A program made the translations under genes and the position numbers. The notes under the pieces are model-generated. The model worked only from the letters and a program-made list of their open reading frames with translations, did no database searches and had not been told where the DNA came from. A stretch of 64,000 nt of DNA from Mycobacterium gordonae (GTDB taxonomy: Bacteria > Actinomycetota > Actinomycetes > Mycobacteriales > Mycobacteriaceae): contig NZ_LQOY01000012.1 of the NCBI RefSeq assembly GCF_002101675.1, positions 23,362 to 87,361 of the forward strand, written 5' to 3'. Position 1 is the stretch's first letter, and the number at the start of each line of letters is the position of its first letter. Shown here one piece after another: positions 44,648 through 52,317 of this stretch.

Positions 44648-45652
44648 GTGGAGATCTCCTGCGCGTTCGCGACGTCGTCAACCACTCCCGAACACGTCGA
44701 GCTGGCTGAGGAGCTGGGCTACAAACGTGCATGGCTCTACGACTCGCCGGCACTCTACCCCGACGTGTGGATGGTGCTGAGCCGGTGCGCCGAGCGCACG
44801 ACTCGCATCGGCCTCGGTCCTGGGGTGCTTGTCCCCAGCCTGCGACATCCGATGGTCAACGCCGCCGCGATCGCCGAGCTCGCGGATCAGGCACCCAATC
44901 GTGTGGCCGTCGCGATCGGTTCGGGGTTCACGGGGCGCTTCACGCTGGGGCAGCGACCGATGCCGTGGCGGCGGGTCGCCGAGTACGTCCGCTGTCTCAA
45001 GGCGCTACTGGCAGGCGAGCCGGCCGAGTGGGACGGCGCCACGATCCGGATGCTGCAGCTTCCCGGCTTCGGCGCGCAGCGGCCGCTCGCTGTGCCCATC
45101 CTGATCGGCGCGGACGGTCCCAGGGGATTGGCGGTCGCGGCCGAGCTGGGCGACGGCGTCTTCTCCGCGGCCGTCCCTCAGCCCGACGCCGTGGAGGCGG
45201 CCGACTGGCGCGCGTTGCTGGCGTTCGGCACCGTCCTGGACGACGGCGAGGAGTTGACGTCGCCGCGGGTGGTCGCCGCCGCCGGCCCGGCCGCTGTGGT
45301 GCTCTACCACGCGATGTACGAACGGGGTGGTGCGGCGGCGGTCGACGCGTTGCCCGGCGGACGTCGCTGGCGCGCAGCGATTGAGACTGTGCCCCAACAC
45401 GAACGGCACCTTGCGATCCACGCAGGTCACCTCGTCGAGGCGAACCCGAGGGACGCACCTCACGTCGCGGACCTGATCCCGATGGCCAGTTCGATGGCTT
45501 TGACGGCGACCCGTGACAAGATGCCGGGCAAGATCGCCGCTTTAGGCGCTTCGGGCGTCACCGAAGTGGCGTATCAGCCGGCGGGTCCGGATATCGAGCG
45601 TGAACTACGTGCGTTTGCGTCCGCTGCCGGCCTGACCGGCGTCGGCAACTAG
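44648..45652 (+). CDS. Luciferase-like (LLM-class, probably F420-dependent) oxidoreductase
   Basis: A TIM-barrel oxidoreductase of about 334 residues. Family features are ELAEELGYKRAWLYDSP at the N-terminus, RIGLGPGVLVPSLRHP, RVAVAIGSGFTGRFTLG and the later PILIGADGPRGLAVAAELGDG, all common in F420-dependent LLM enzymes. The cofactor is inferred from the mycobacterial setting; FMN is possible. GTG 44648 (MEISCAFATSS) is preferred, and a start at 44621 is possible. It follows the P450 on the same strand after 154 bases, and with the UbiB-like gene it makes a three-gene cassette of similar composition. Confidence 0.82.
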   Translation: MEISCAFATSSTTPEHVELAEELGYKRAWLYDSPALYPDVWMVLSRCAERTTRIGLGPGVLVPSLRHPMVNAAAIAELADQAPNRVAVAIGSGFTGRFTLGQRPMPWRRVAEYVRCLKALLAGEPAEWDGATIRMLQLPGFGAQRPLAVPILIGADGPRGLAVAAELGDGVFSAAVPQPDAVEAADWRALLAFGTVLDDGEELTSPRVVAAAGPAAVVLYHAMYERGGAAAVDALPGGRRWRAAIETVPQHERHLAIHAGHLVEANPRDAPHVADLIPMASSMALTATRDKMPGKIAALGASGVTEVAYQPAGPDIERELRAFASAAGLTGVGN

Positions 45653-45943
45653 CTCGCTGTAGTCTGCTACGCCAGGACCACCGCACCAATCACGCACGGC
45701 CACAACGTATCCGACAGTGCTGTGCGGTCGGAGTTCAGTGACGTCGTTAAGCCGATGGTGACCGCACGATACCGCGGAACCCGATGTGGCTCATGCCGGT
45801 ATCGATGGGTTGCGTCTGCGGGCGGCGGGGCGGTAACGCTCTTCGACACCGCGCCGGCCAAGCCCAATTTCACTGTCCAGCAGTCAAACGCTACGGATGA
45901 GCTAAGTAACCCAGAGTGTCTGGGCTCAACCGGCACAGAAACG
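45653..45943. other. Intergenic region after the island cassette
   Basis: About 290 bases between the convergent ends of the LLM gene and the double-TetR gene. Open frames on both strands are short and unrecognisable. Base composition here is lower in GC than in the flanking genes. Confidence 0.35.
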
Positions 45944-47128
45944 TCAGCCATCTTGCAGGCCCAACAGGTGCTGACAGGTCCCACTAACGGCAGTGGAGAT
46001 ACCCGTAGCCGACTGGATATGGCGCACCCGCACGACGTAGTTGACCAGTGTCAGCACTGCTTGCACCTGCAGCCGAGCCACCGACTCGCTGAGTTCGGGC
46101 CGGAATTGCCTCAGCAGATGGACCCATTCGTCGACGTAGGTACGTTGTGCTGCCAGCGCCGCGTCGCGATGCGGCTCGGGCAGATTGCGCACCTCGGTCA
46201 TCAGCAGGTCGACCAACGCCGGGTGGGCCAGCGCGAACTCCACGTAGGAACTCACCAGGCTGCTGAGTGCGGCGGCTGCCGTGTTCGACGCAGCAAGCAC
46301 ATCGGAAGCCTGCATGTACAGGTATGCGGCGCCGCGGGACAGAGCGGTGGCCAGCAGGTCGGCCTTGCTGGCGAAGTGGCCATAGACGCTAGGGCCCGCC
46401 ATCCCGAGCGACGCCGCCACGTCCTCAATCCCCACGCTCGCGTAACGCCGTTCGGCGAACAACTGGATCGCCTTCTGCAGCAGGGCTTCTCGTCGGGAAT
46501 GCGGCAGCAAGCCGGTCGGCCGGTGCCGCCCTTCTACCATCGCAAACCCGACGGGTGCTTGCGCGGTCAGTACCCGGCCAGTGAGTTCGGCCAATAGTCG
46601 GGCCTGCTCTTTGGCGGACAGGTCCGATTGATAGAACGACGGACTGACGACAACGCCAAGGATCATCCAGGCGAACAAGTCCCTGGCGTCGCCGTCGAGG
46701 TCGGGCCGCACGGCTTCGAGAAATTCGGCCAGCCCGCCCGCCAGATCCTGGCTCGCGGCGCGCAGTCGTGTCTGCGTGTCGCCGGACAGATGCCGCGCCT
46801 CGCGTTCAACCAGTATCCCGATGTGCCTGCTCGTCACGGCCAGCTCGGCAAGGTCCAGCAGAGACTGTTCGGCGTCGGTGAACGCCATGCCGCTCACGAC
46901 TGCCGTGAACGACTCAAGACCGTTGAACACGAGTTCCTCCAGCAGCTCCTGCTTGCTGGAGAAATGCCGGTACAGCGCTGACGGCCCCACGGCCACGGCC
47001 TCGGCGATGTCGCCCACGGCGACGTGCTCATAGCCCCGGGCACAGAAGAGCTCGGTCGCGGCCTCCAGGATCAAATCCCGACGGTTGGCTGGCCTGGTGC
47101 CCCGCTCCGGACGGGGAACTGTCGTCAC
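45944..47128 (-). CDS. Tandem double-TetR regulator
   Basis: A protein of 394 residues containing two complete TetR units fused head to tail. The first HTH (about 18-62) includes RRDLILEAATELFCARGYEH and AVGPSALYRHFSSKQELLEE. The second (about 210-255) includes REALLQKAIQLFAERRYASV and SLGMAGPSVYGHFASKADLL. Each is followed by a helical ligand-binding region. One chain may therefore act as a pseudo-dimer able to read asymmetric sites. It is divergent from the thiolase operon with only 141 bases between, so it probably controls that operon. The GTG start is at 47128. The ligand is unknown, perhaps an acyl-CoA of the pathway. Confidence 0.87.
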   Translation of the reverse strand: MTTVPRPERGTRPANRRDLILEAATELFCARGYEHVAVGDIAEAVAVGPSALYRHFSSKQELLEELVFNGLESFTAVVSGMAFTDAEQSLLDLAELAVTSRHIGILVEREARHLSGDTQTRLRAASQDLAGGLAEFLEAVRPDLDGDARDLFAWMILGVVVSPSFYQSDLSAKEQARLLAELTGRVLTAQAPVGFAMVEGRHRPTGLLPHSRREALLQKAIQLFAERRYASVGIEDVAASLGMAGPSVYGHFASKADLLATALSRGAAYLYMQASDVLAASNTAAAALSSLVSSYVEFALAHPALVDLLMTEVRNLPEPHRDAALAAQRTYVDEWVHLLRQFRPELSESVARLQVQAVLTLVNYVVRVRHIQSATGISTAVSGTCQHLLGLQDG

Positions 47129-47236
47129 CCCGGTGCACCCCTTCCCTCCGCCACTGCGCGGCAGCGGTGAACGACAGACAGCCTAACGCCGGACTGCCGA
47201 CGCCGGCTTGCCACCCTGATCCACCGTAGTCTAATT

Positions 47237-47248
47237 TAAGTGAATATC
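47237..47248. promoter_or_regulatory. Shared 12-bp motif, thiolase promoter copy
   Basis: TAAGTGAATATC here is the exact reverse complement of GATATTCACTTA in the luxR promoter at 51019-51030. It lies 22-33 bases upstream of the thiolase start, overlapping the likely core promoter. Flanking TAGTCTA repeats occur at 47227-47233 and 47252-47258. It is a candidate operator for the double-TetR or the LuxR protein. Confidence 0.55.
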
Positions 47249-47269
47249 TAATAGTCTATTGGAGGTCAG

Positions 47270-48454
47270 ATGGCCCGTCGCGTAATCGTCGCCGGCGTGG
47301 GGATGATTCCGTTCGCCACACCAAGCCGCACCGAGTTATACACCACGATGGCAGAAGGATCCGTACGCAATGCCCTGGCTGACGCGGGTGTCGACTACTC
47401 CTCAGTGCAGCAGGCCTACGTGGGCTATGTGTATGGAGACTCAACATCTGGCCAAGCAGCGCTGTATGGCGTGGGGCAGACCGGCATCCCGATCGTCAAT
47501 GTGAACAACAACTGTTCGACAGGGTCCACCGCGCTGTGGCTGGCACGCCAGGCCATCGAGAACGGCGCCGCCGACTGCGTGCTGGCAGTGGGTTTCGAGC
47601 AGATGCAGCGGGGCGCGCTTTCGTCGATGTGGACCGACCGGCCCAGCCCGTTCGACCGGTTCGACGAGGCGACCCGGACCCTGCAGGGCTGGGATGACGC
47701 CGCTCCGATGGCGGCCCAGTACTTCGGCGGTGCGGGCCGGCAGTACGCCGAAACCTACGGCACCCGACCCGAGACCTTCGCCCGCATTGCGGTCAAGGCG
47801 CGGGCGCACGCCAAGAATAATCCGTACGCGGTATTCCGGGACGAGGTCACGGTCGAAGATGTCCTGGCCTCTCCGCAGATCTACGGGCCGCTGACCCGCC
47901 TGCAGTGCTGTCCGCCGACCTGTGGTGCGGCGGCTGCGGTGTTGGTCAGTGAGGAGTTCGCCCGCAAGCACGGCATACGGGTAGACGTGGCGATAAAGGC
48001 TCAGGCCATGGCGACCGACTCCTCGTCAACCTTCAGCGGCGACATGATCAAAGTCGTTGGCTACGACATGGCCAAGGCGGCCGCCGACCAGGTCTACGAG
48101 GCTTCGGGGGTGGCGCCGGAAGACATCCGCGTGGTCGAACTGCACGACTGCTTCACCGCCAACGAGCTGCTCACCTACGAGGCTCTCGGCCTGACGCCGG
48201 TCGGCACCGCCGAGAAATTCATTCTCGACGGTGACAACACCTACGGCGGCCGGGTGGTCACCAACCCGTCGGGCGGGCTCCTGTCGAAGGGACACCCATT
48301 GGGTGCCACCGGTCTTGCGCAGTGCGCCGAACTGGTCTGGCAACTGCGTGGGCTGGCGCAGGAGCGCCAGGTGGATGATGCCGCGGTGGCCCTGCAGCAC
48401 AACATCGGCCTCGGCGGTGCCGCGGTCGTCACCATGTACGAGAGGGTGAGCTGA
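47270..48454 (+). CDS. Thiolase / lipid-transfer-type acyltransferase (SCP-x family)
   Basis: A thiolase-fold enzyme of 394 residues. The nucleophilic Cys is in NVNNNCSTGSTAL (about residue 85), with ELHDCFTANELL and the C-terminal SKGHPLGATG motif. The HDCF form belongs to the SCP-x/Ltp branch used for branched-chain and sterol side-chain breakdown rather than to the FadA branch. Some Ltp proteins act as aldolases, so thiolytic cleavage is inferred. A GGAGGTCAG ribosome site precedes ATG 47270. It heads a run of two MaoC-like genes and an SDR with 2-15 base gaps or overlaps. Confidence 0.87.
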   Translation: MARRVIVAGVGMIPFATPSRTELYTTMAEGSVRNALADAGVDYSSVQQAYVGYVYGDSTSGQAALYGVGQTGIPIVNVNNNCSTGSTALWLARQAIENGAADCVLAVGFEQMQRGALSSMWTDRPSPFDRFDEATRTLQGWDDAAPMAAQYFGGAGRQYAETYGTRPETFARIAVKARAHAKNNPYAVFRDEVTVEDVLASPQIYGPLTRLQCCPPTCGAAAAVLVSEEFARKHGIRVDVAIKAQAMATDSSSTFSGDMIKVVGYDMAKAAADQVYEASGVAPEDIRVVELHDCFTANELLTYEALGLTPVGTAEKFILDGDNTYGGRVVTNPSGGLLSKGHPLGATGLAQCAELVWQLRGLAQERQVDDAAVALQHNIGLGGAAVVTMYERVS

Positions 48455-48456
48455 CC

Positions 48457-48915
48457 GTGGCGCTGAATCCCAGCGTGGTCGGCACCGAATTGCCGACGAC
48501 CACAATCACTCTGGACCGGGGCAGGCTGCGCTTCTTCGCCAAGGCGATCGGCGAGACGAACCCCGTCTACACCGACGTCGACGCCGCGACCGGTGCCGGG
48601 CATCCCGACCTCCCCGCGCCGCCGACGTTCCTGTTCTCGATCGAACTCGAAGCACCCGACCCGTTCGCGTATCTGGCGGCGCTCGGCGTCGACCTGCGCT
48701 TCGTACTGCATGGCGAGCAGAGCTTCGTCTACCACGAAATCGCCTACGCAGGTGACGAGTTGGTGGCGCACCCTCGCATCACCGACGTCTACACCAAAAA
48801 GGCCGGCACGCTTCAGTTCATCGTCAAGGACACGGCCGTGATACGCGCCGACGCCACGCCGATCGCCGACCTGCGATCGGTGATCGTCGTTCGCAACCCG
48901 GGAGGCAGCGCATGA
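48457..48915 (+). CDS. MaoC-like dehydratase, N-terminal (HadA/C-type) subunit
   Basis: A hot-dog-fold protein of 152 residues. The pattern RLRFFAKAIGETNPVYTD is that of the FAS1-type dehydratase N-terminal subunit, which lacks the full catalytic Asp/His pair. It normally pairs with a catalytic partner, here encoded next with an ATGA overlap. Together they would hydrate a trans-2-enoyl-CoA to a 3-hydroxyacyl-CoA. The GTG start comes two bases after the thiolase stop. Confidence 0.83.
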   Translation: MALNPSVVGTELPTTTITLDRGRLRFFAKAIGETNPVYTDVDAATGAGHPDLPAPPTFLFSIELEAPDPFAYLAALGVDLRFVLHGEQSFVYHEIAYAGDELVAHPRITDVYTKKAGTLQFIVKDTAVIRADATPIADLRSVIVVRNPGGSA

Positions 48916-49325
48916 CCGTCATCGATTCGATTGCCATCGGCACCGAGCTTCCGCCGTTGACAGTGCCCGCGATATCGCGGTCGACGCTGGCACTTTTCGC
49001 CGGCGCGTCCGGCGACCATAACCCGATCCACATCGACCTCGACGCCGCGAAATCCGCTGGGGTGCCCGACGTGTTCGCCCACGGGATGCTGTCGATGGCC
49101 TATCTGGCGCGGCTGCTGACCAACTGGGTCCCGCAGCAGAACCTGCGCTCGTATCAGGTCAGGTTCGCCGCGATCACACCGGTGCACGGCCGGCCCACCT
49201 GCACCGGCCGGGTCAGCTCGATCGAGGAGATCGACGGCGAACGGCGCGCCAGCGTGGAACTCACCGTCACCCTCGCCGATGGCACCGTCACGCTGTCCGG
49301 CGACGCCGTCATCGCAATCAACTGA
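48912..49325 (+). CDS. MaoC-like (R)-enoyl-CoA hydratase, catalytic (HadB-type) subunit
   Basis: A hot-dog protein of 137 residues with the hydratase-2 motif FAGASGDHNPIHIDLDAAKS followed by VPDVFAHGML, giving the catalytic Asp and His. Partner to the preceding gene, it would form a heterodimer like HadAB or the ChsH1-ChsH2 steroid hydratase. The ATG overlaps the previous stop by four bases, supporting 1:1 production. The SDR gene follows after 15 bases, consistent with 3-hydroxyacyl-CoA oxidation as the next step. Confidence 0.86.
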   Translation: MTVIDSIAIGTELPPLTVPAISRSTLALFAGASGDHNPIHIDLDAAKSAGVPDVFAHGMLSMAYLARLLTNWVPQQNLRSYQVRFAAITPVHGRPTCTGRVSSIEEIDGERRASVELTVTLADGTVTLSGDAVIAIN

Positions 49326-49340
49326 AAGGCGCTGTCACTC

Positions 49341-50171
49341 ATGGGAACTCTGCACAGCAAGGTCGCCGTCGTATCGGGATCGGGACGAGGCATCGGTCGC
49401 GAGATCGCGCTCAAGCTCGCCGCCGAGGGCGCCTCGGTCGTCATCAACGACCTCGACGCCGACCCGGCCGCCGAGACGGTGGCGGCCATCGAGGCCGCGG
49501 GTGGCCGTGCTGTCGGGTGCGTCGGCAGCGTGACCGACGAAGGCTTCGGCGAGCGGTTCGTGCAGACGGCGATGGACGCCTTCGGTGGATTGGACATCAT
49601 CGTCAACAACGCCGGGTACACGTGGGATTCGGTGATCCAGAAGATGACGGACGAACAGTGGGATGCCATCGTCGACGTCCATCTCAAGGCACCGTTTCAC
49701 ATCCTGCGGGCCGCTCAGCCGGTGATCAGCCGACTGGTCAAGAGCGCCAACGAATCCGGGCAGCCGGTCAGCTGCCGCAAGGTGGTGAACATCTCCTCGC
49801 TTGCCGGGCTCGGCGGCAATGCCGGGCAGGCGAACTATGCCGCCGCCAAGGCCGGCGTCATCGGCCTGACGAAGGCGCTGGCCAAAGAATGGGGCCGCTA
49901 CAACGTCACGGTCAACAGCGTGGCATTCGGGCTGATCAAGACGCGGCTCACCGAATCAGCCGCCGACGGCGACGGAACCATCACCGTGCGCGGTCAGGAG
50001 ATCAAGGTCGGCGTCAACCCCGGCTTGCTGGCAGCCATGGAGCAGATGATCCCGCTCGGCCGCTCCGGCACCCCGGCGGAGGCGGCCGGGGCCGTCTACC
50101 TGCTGTGCACGCCGGAATCGGACTACATCAGCGCCCAAACACTGGTCTGCGGAGGCGGATTCAACTTTTAG
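49341..50171 (+). CDS. Short-chain dehydrogenase/reductase, likely 3-hydroxyacyl-CoA dehydrogenase
   Basis: An NAD(P)-dependent enzyme of 276 residues. The nucleotide-binding motif is SGSGRGIGREIA, with NNAG in VNNAGYTWDS. The catalytic Ser, Tyr and Lys are in NISSLAGLGG and QANYAAAKAG. An Asp in INDLDADP after the second strand suggests NAD preference. A charged insertion (DGDGTITVRGQEIKVG) before the C-terminus is typical of larger beta-oxidation or MFE-type SDRs. It follows the MaoC pair. It overlaps the convergent enoyl-CoA hydratase gene by four bases. Confidence 0.86.
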   Translation: MGTLHSKVAVVSGSGRGIGREIALKLAAEGASVVINDLDADPAAETVAAIEAAGGRAVGCVGSVTDEGFGERFVQTAMDAFGGLDIIVNNAGYTWDSVIQKMTDEQWDAIVDVHLKAPFHILRAAQPVISRLVKSANESGQPVSCRKVVNISSLAGLGGNAGQANYAAAKAGVIGLTKALAKEWGRYNVTVNSVAFGLIKTRLTESAADGDGTITVRGQEIKVGVNPGLLAAMEQMIPLGRSGTPAEAAGAVYLLCTPESDYISAQTLVCGGGFNF

Positions 50172-50935
50172 CCGACCACGCGCGAGATCCACGCTGCCGC
50201 GACATCCATGAAGTCCGGGTGATTGAAGAGCTCGGCCTGAGCCTGCGCCTCGATCTCCTCGACGGCGCGGTCGAAGTCGGCGGTTGCGGCGAGCCGCAAT
50301 GTCCGTTTGACCGAGCGGATCGTCCGCGCCGGCGCCCTGACCACCTCCGCCGCGAGCCGCAATGCCTCGGCCAGGGCATCGTCGACGACGGCAGAGACCG
50401 CACCGATCTCGGCGGCTTCGCGCGCGTGGATGATCCTCGCCGTCAGCAACAACTCCAGCGCCCGGTCACGGCCGGCAGCTGCCGGCAAGGTCTTGGAGAG
50501 CCCATAGTCCGGGCCGAGTCCCATCTGGGCGAATGTCGCACCGAAACGGGCCGAGGTCGCCGCGATACGAATGTCGCAGGCGAGGGCCAAGCCCCACCCT
50601 GCACCGGCGGCCGGACCGTTGACCGCCGCGATCGTCAGCTGCGGGAGCCGGTGCAGCGTGAGCACCGGCCGGCTGACCTCTTTCATCATCGCGAACGTCG
50701 AGTCGGACTCCGCGAGCACCGACAGGATCTTCATATCGGCGCCGGAGCAGAAACCCCGCCCCGCACCGGTCAAGATCACCACGTGGACGTCGTCGTCGGC
50801 GGCGAGCCGGCTGAGTGCAGCATCCAGGTCGGCCATCAACTCCTCGTCGAGCGCGTTGAGGACTTCTGGGCGGTTGAGTTCCACGACCGCGATGTGCTCG
50901 GCTGGTTGCGTAGTGCGGACGACGTCGGCGGTCAT
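50168..50935 (-). CDS. Enoyl-CoA hydratase/isomerase (crotonase family)
   Basis: A crotonase-fold enzyme of 255 residues. The oxyanion-hole segments are GRGFCSGADM and NGPAAGAGWGLALACD. The usual catalytic Glu positions read GATFAQMGLGPDYGLS, with Gln and Asp, so activity may be isomerase or unusual rather than simple hydration. It faces the SDR gene convergently and shares a 130-base divergent promoter region with the GAF-LuxR gene, where several palindromes lie. This gives the pathway a second, mechanistically different hydratase beside the MaoC pair. Confidence 0.86.
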   Translation of the reverse strand: MTADVVRTTQPAEHIAVVELNRPEVLNALDEELMADLDAALSRLAADDDVHVVILTGAGRGFCSGADMKILSVLAESDSTFAMMKEVSRPVLTLHRLPQLTIAAVNGPAAGAGWGLALACDIRIAATSARFGATFAQMGLGPDYGLSKTLPAAAGRDRALELLLTARIIHAREAAEIGAVSAVVDDALAEALRLAAEVVRAPARTIRSVKRTLRLAATADFDRAVEEIEAQAQAELFNHPDFMDVAAAWISRVVG

Positions 50936-50942
50936 ACCCTCA

Positions 50943-50972
50943 GAATAGCTATTCGGCCTTCACTTATGTGAA
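50943..50972. promoter_or_regulatory. Two palindromes in the ECH/LuxR divergent promoter
   Basis: GAATAGCTATTC (50943-50954) is a perfect 12-base palindrome directly upstream of the hydratase start at 50935. TTCAC-TTAT-GTGAA (50959-50972) has perfect 5-base arms and shares TTCACTTA with the 12-bp motif at 51019-51030. They are likely regulator sites. Confidence 0.6.
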
Positions 50973-51018
50973 AAGATCGCGGTGCGGAGGGGCTTTTGTC
51001 TTCCGGATTGAACCTAAT

Positions 51019-51030
51019 GATATTCACTTA
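51019..51030. promoter_or_regulatory. Shared 12-bp motif, luxR promoter copy
   Basis: GATATTCACTTA matches, in reverse complement, the motif at 47237-47248 upstream of the thiolase. Here it lies 36-47 bases upstream of the LuxR start. Confidence 0.55.
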
Positions 51031-51065
51031 TACTGAAGGCGCAGCGGCGTTCGAAGGAGATCCCC

Positions 51066-52208
51066 ATGGCCAGTGCGCCTGTCGTCAGCAGTGTGCGATC
51101 GCCCCGACGGCGGGGATTGAGCCTGCAGACCCAAGACCGGGTCGAGGTTGCCGACCTTCTCGCCACCGCGCGGGCACGCTATCCCGGCATCGGCTCGGCC
51201 TCCGCCGTCACGGACTGCGCCGAAGCGCTCGACGTGCTCGACGAGGTGTGGCGCGCCGCCGTCGACGCCCTTTCTGGGACGGCGCCGCCGGACGCGCACG
51301 ACATCGAACTGCTCTCCCGCGTCAAGTCAGCGCTCACCCGCATCCATGCGAGCGAGGTCGAGCGGGTCGACACTGCGCTGGCCAGCCTGCGTGACGCTAT
51401 CGCCGAGCTCGAACTGATCGATGATCCCGCCCATCTGCTCGACCGCGCCGCAATCGCAGCTACCAATCTCGGATTCGACCGCGCGCTGATCTCCTCGGTG
51501 GCCGACGGCCAGTGGGTGCCGGTCGCCGGGCACATCGAACGTGATCCCAGCTGGGCGTCGCAAATAGTCGCCGCCGGGCAGGAACACCCGGAGGTCATCG
51601 ACGCGGCGCTGCCCGAGGCCGAAATGCTGCGCAGGCTGCGGCCGATCCTGGTCGACGATGTGCACCGGCTGCCGCGCTGTTATGCCACCATCATCGACAT
51701 CTCCAAGGGCCAGCGGTATGTCGCGGCGCCAATCATGTCCTGCCGCAACGTGATCGGCTTTGTCCATGCCGACTCGTTCTACCGGTCACGCCGGTTCACC
51801 AACAGTGATATTCGCCTGCTCGGCTTGTTCGGCGAATACTTGGGGGCCACCATGTCGCGCCTCACGATGCTCGACGAGCTGCGTGCGCTGCATGCGCAGG
51901 TAGATGGCATCACCTCCCGGATCGCCGAATTGGAGTGCAGCTGGTCCGGCCGCACCCACCGCCGCCCCTCCCTGGGCCGCGGCGCGCTCGACGCGGCGGG
52001 ACCGCACCGGGGCACGGCCAGCGTCCTCACTCGCCGAGAACTCGAGGTGCTCGAACTCGTCGCCAACGGCGCCACCAACGCGCGGATCGCCCGGGCGTTG
52101 ACCATCTCCGAAGGAACGGTCAAGGGCCATATGAAGCACATCTTCCGCAAACTCGGCACGGCCAATCGCGCCGAAGCGGTGTCGTACTGGCTGCGGCTGA
52201 ACTCCTGA
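51066..52208 (+). CDS. GAF-domain LuxR-family regulator
   Basis: A regulator of 380 residues. After a helical N-terminal part (about 20-120), a GAF-like sensor domain (about 125-270) contains AATNLGFDRALISSVADGQW and ISKGQRYVAAPIMSCRNVIG. The C-terminal LuxR HTH (about 315-375) reads LTRRELEVLELVANGATNAR followed by ISEGTVKGHMKHIFRKLG. There is no receiver domain, so a small molecule rather than phosphorylation is the probable signal. A GAAGGAGATCCCC ribosome site precedes the ATG. It sits in the middle of the catabolic island upstream of the P450 and FadD genes and is likely their activator. Confidence 0.88.
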   Translation: MASAPVVSSVRSPRRRGLSLQTQDRVEVADLLATARARYPGIGSASAVTDCAEALDVLDEVWRAAVDALSGTAPPDAHDIELLSRVKSALTRIHASEVERVDTALASLRDAIAELELIDDPAHLLDRAAIAATNLGFDRALISSVADGQWVPVAGHIERDPSWASQIVAAGQEHPEVIDAALPEAEMLRRLRPILVDDVHRLPRCYATIIDISKGQRYVAAPIMSCRNVIGFVHADSFYRSRRFTNSDIRLLGLFGEYLGATMSRLTMLDELRALHAQVDGITSRIAELECSWSGRTHRRPSLGRGALDAAGPHRGTASVLTRRELEVLELVANGATNARIARALTISEGTVKGHMKHIFRKLGTANRAEAVSYWLRLNS

Positions 52209-52317
52209 CCCCGGCTGTCCATTGGGGGTGCAAACAGACCCTCTTGGAGGGATGCTGCCCGCCCGCATCCCTCCGACACTGAAGGTCAACGCAATTCACG
52301 CGTGCACTGGAGGCACC

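Noticed and set aside
38654..45652. Search for a duplicated tRNA 3' end (attR) and an integrase
   Set aside because: I could not find a copy of the tRNA 3' segment or a recombinase in this stretch, so no attachment site is annotated.
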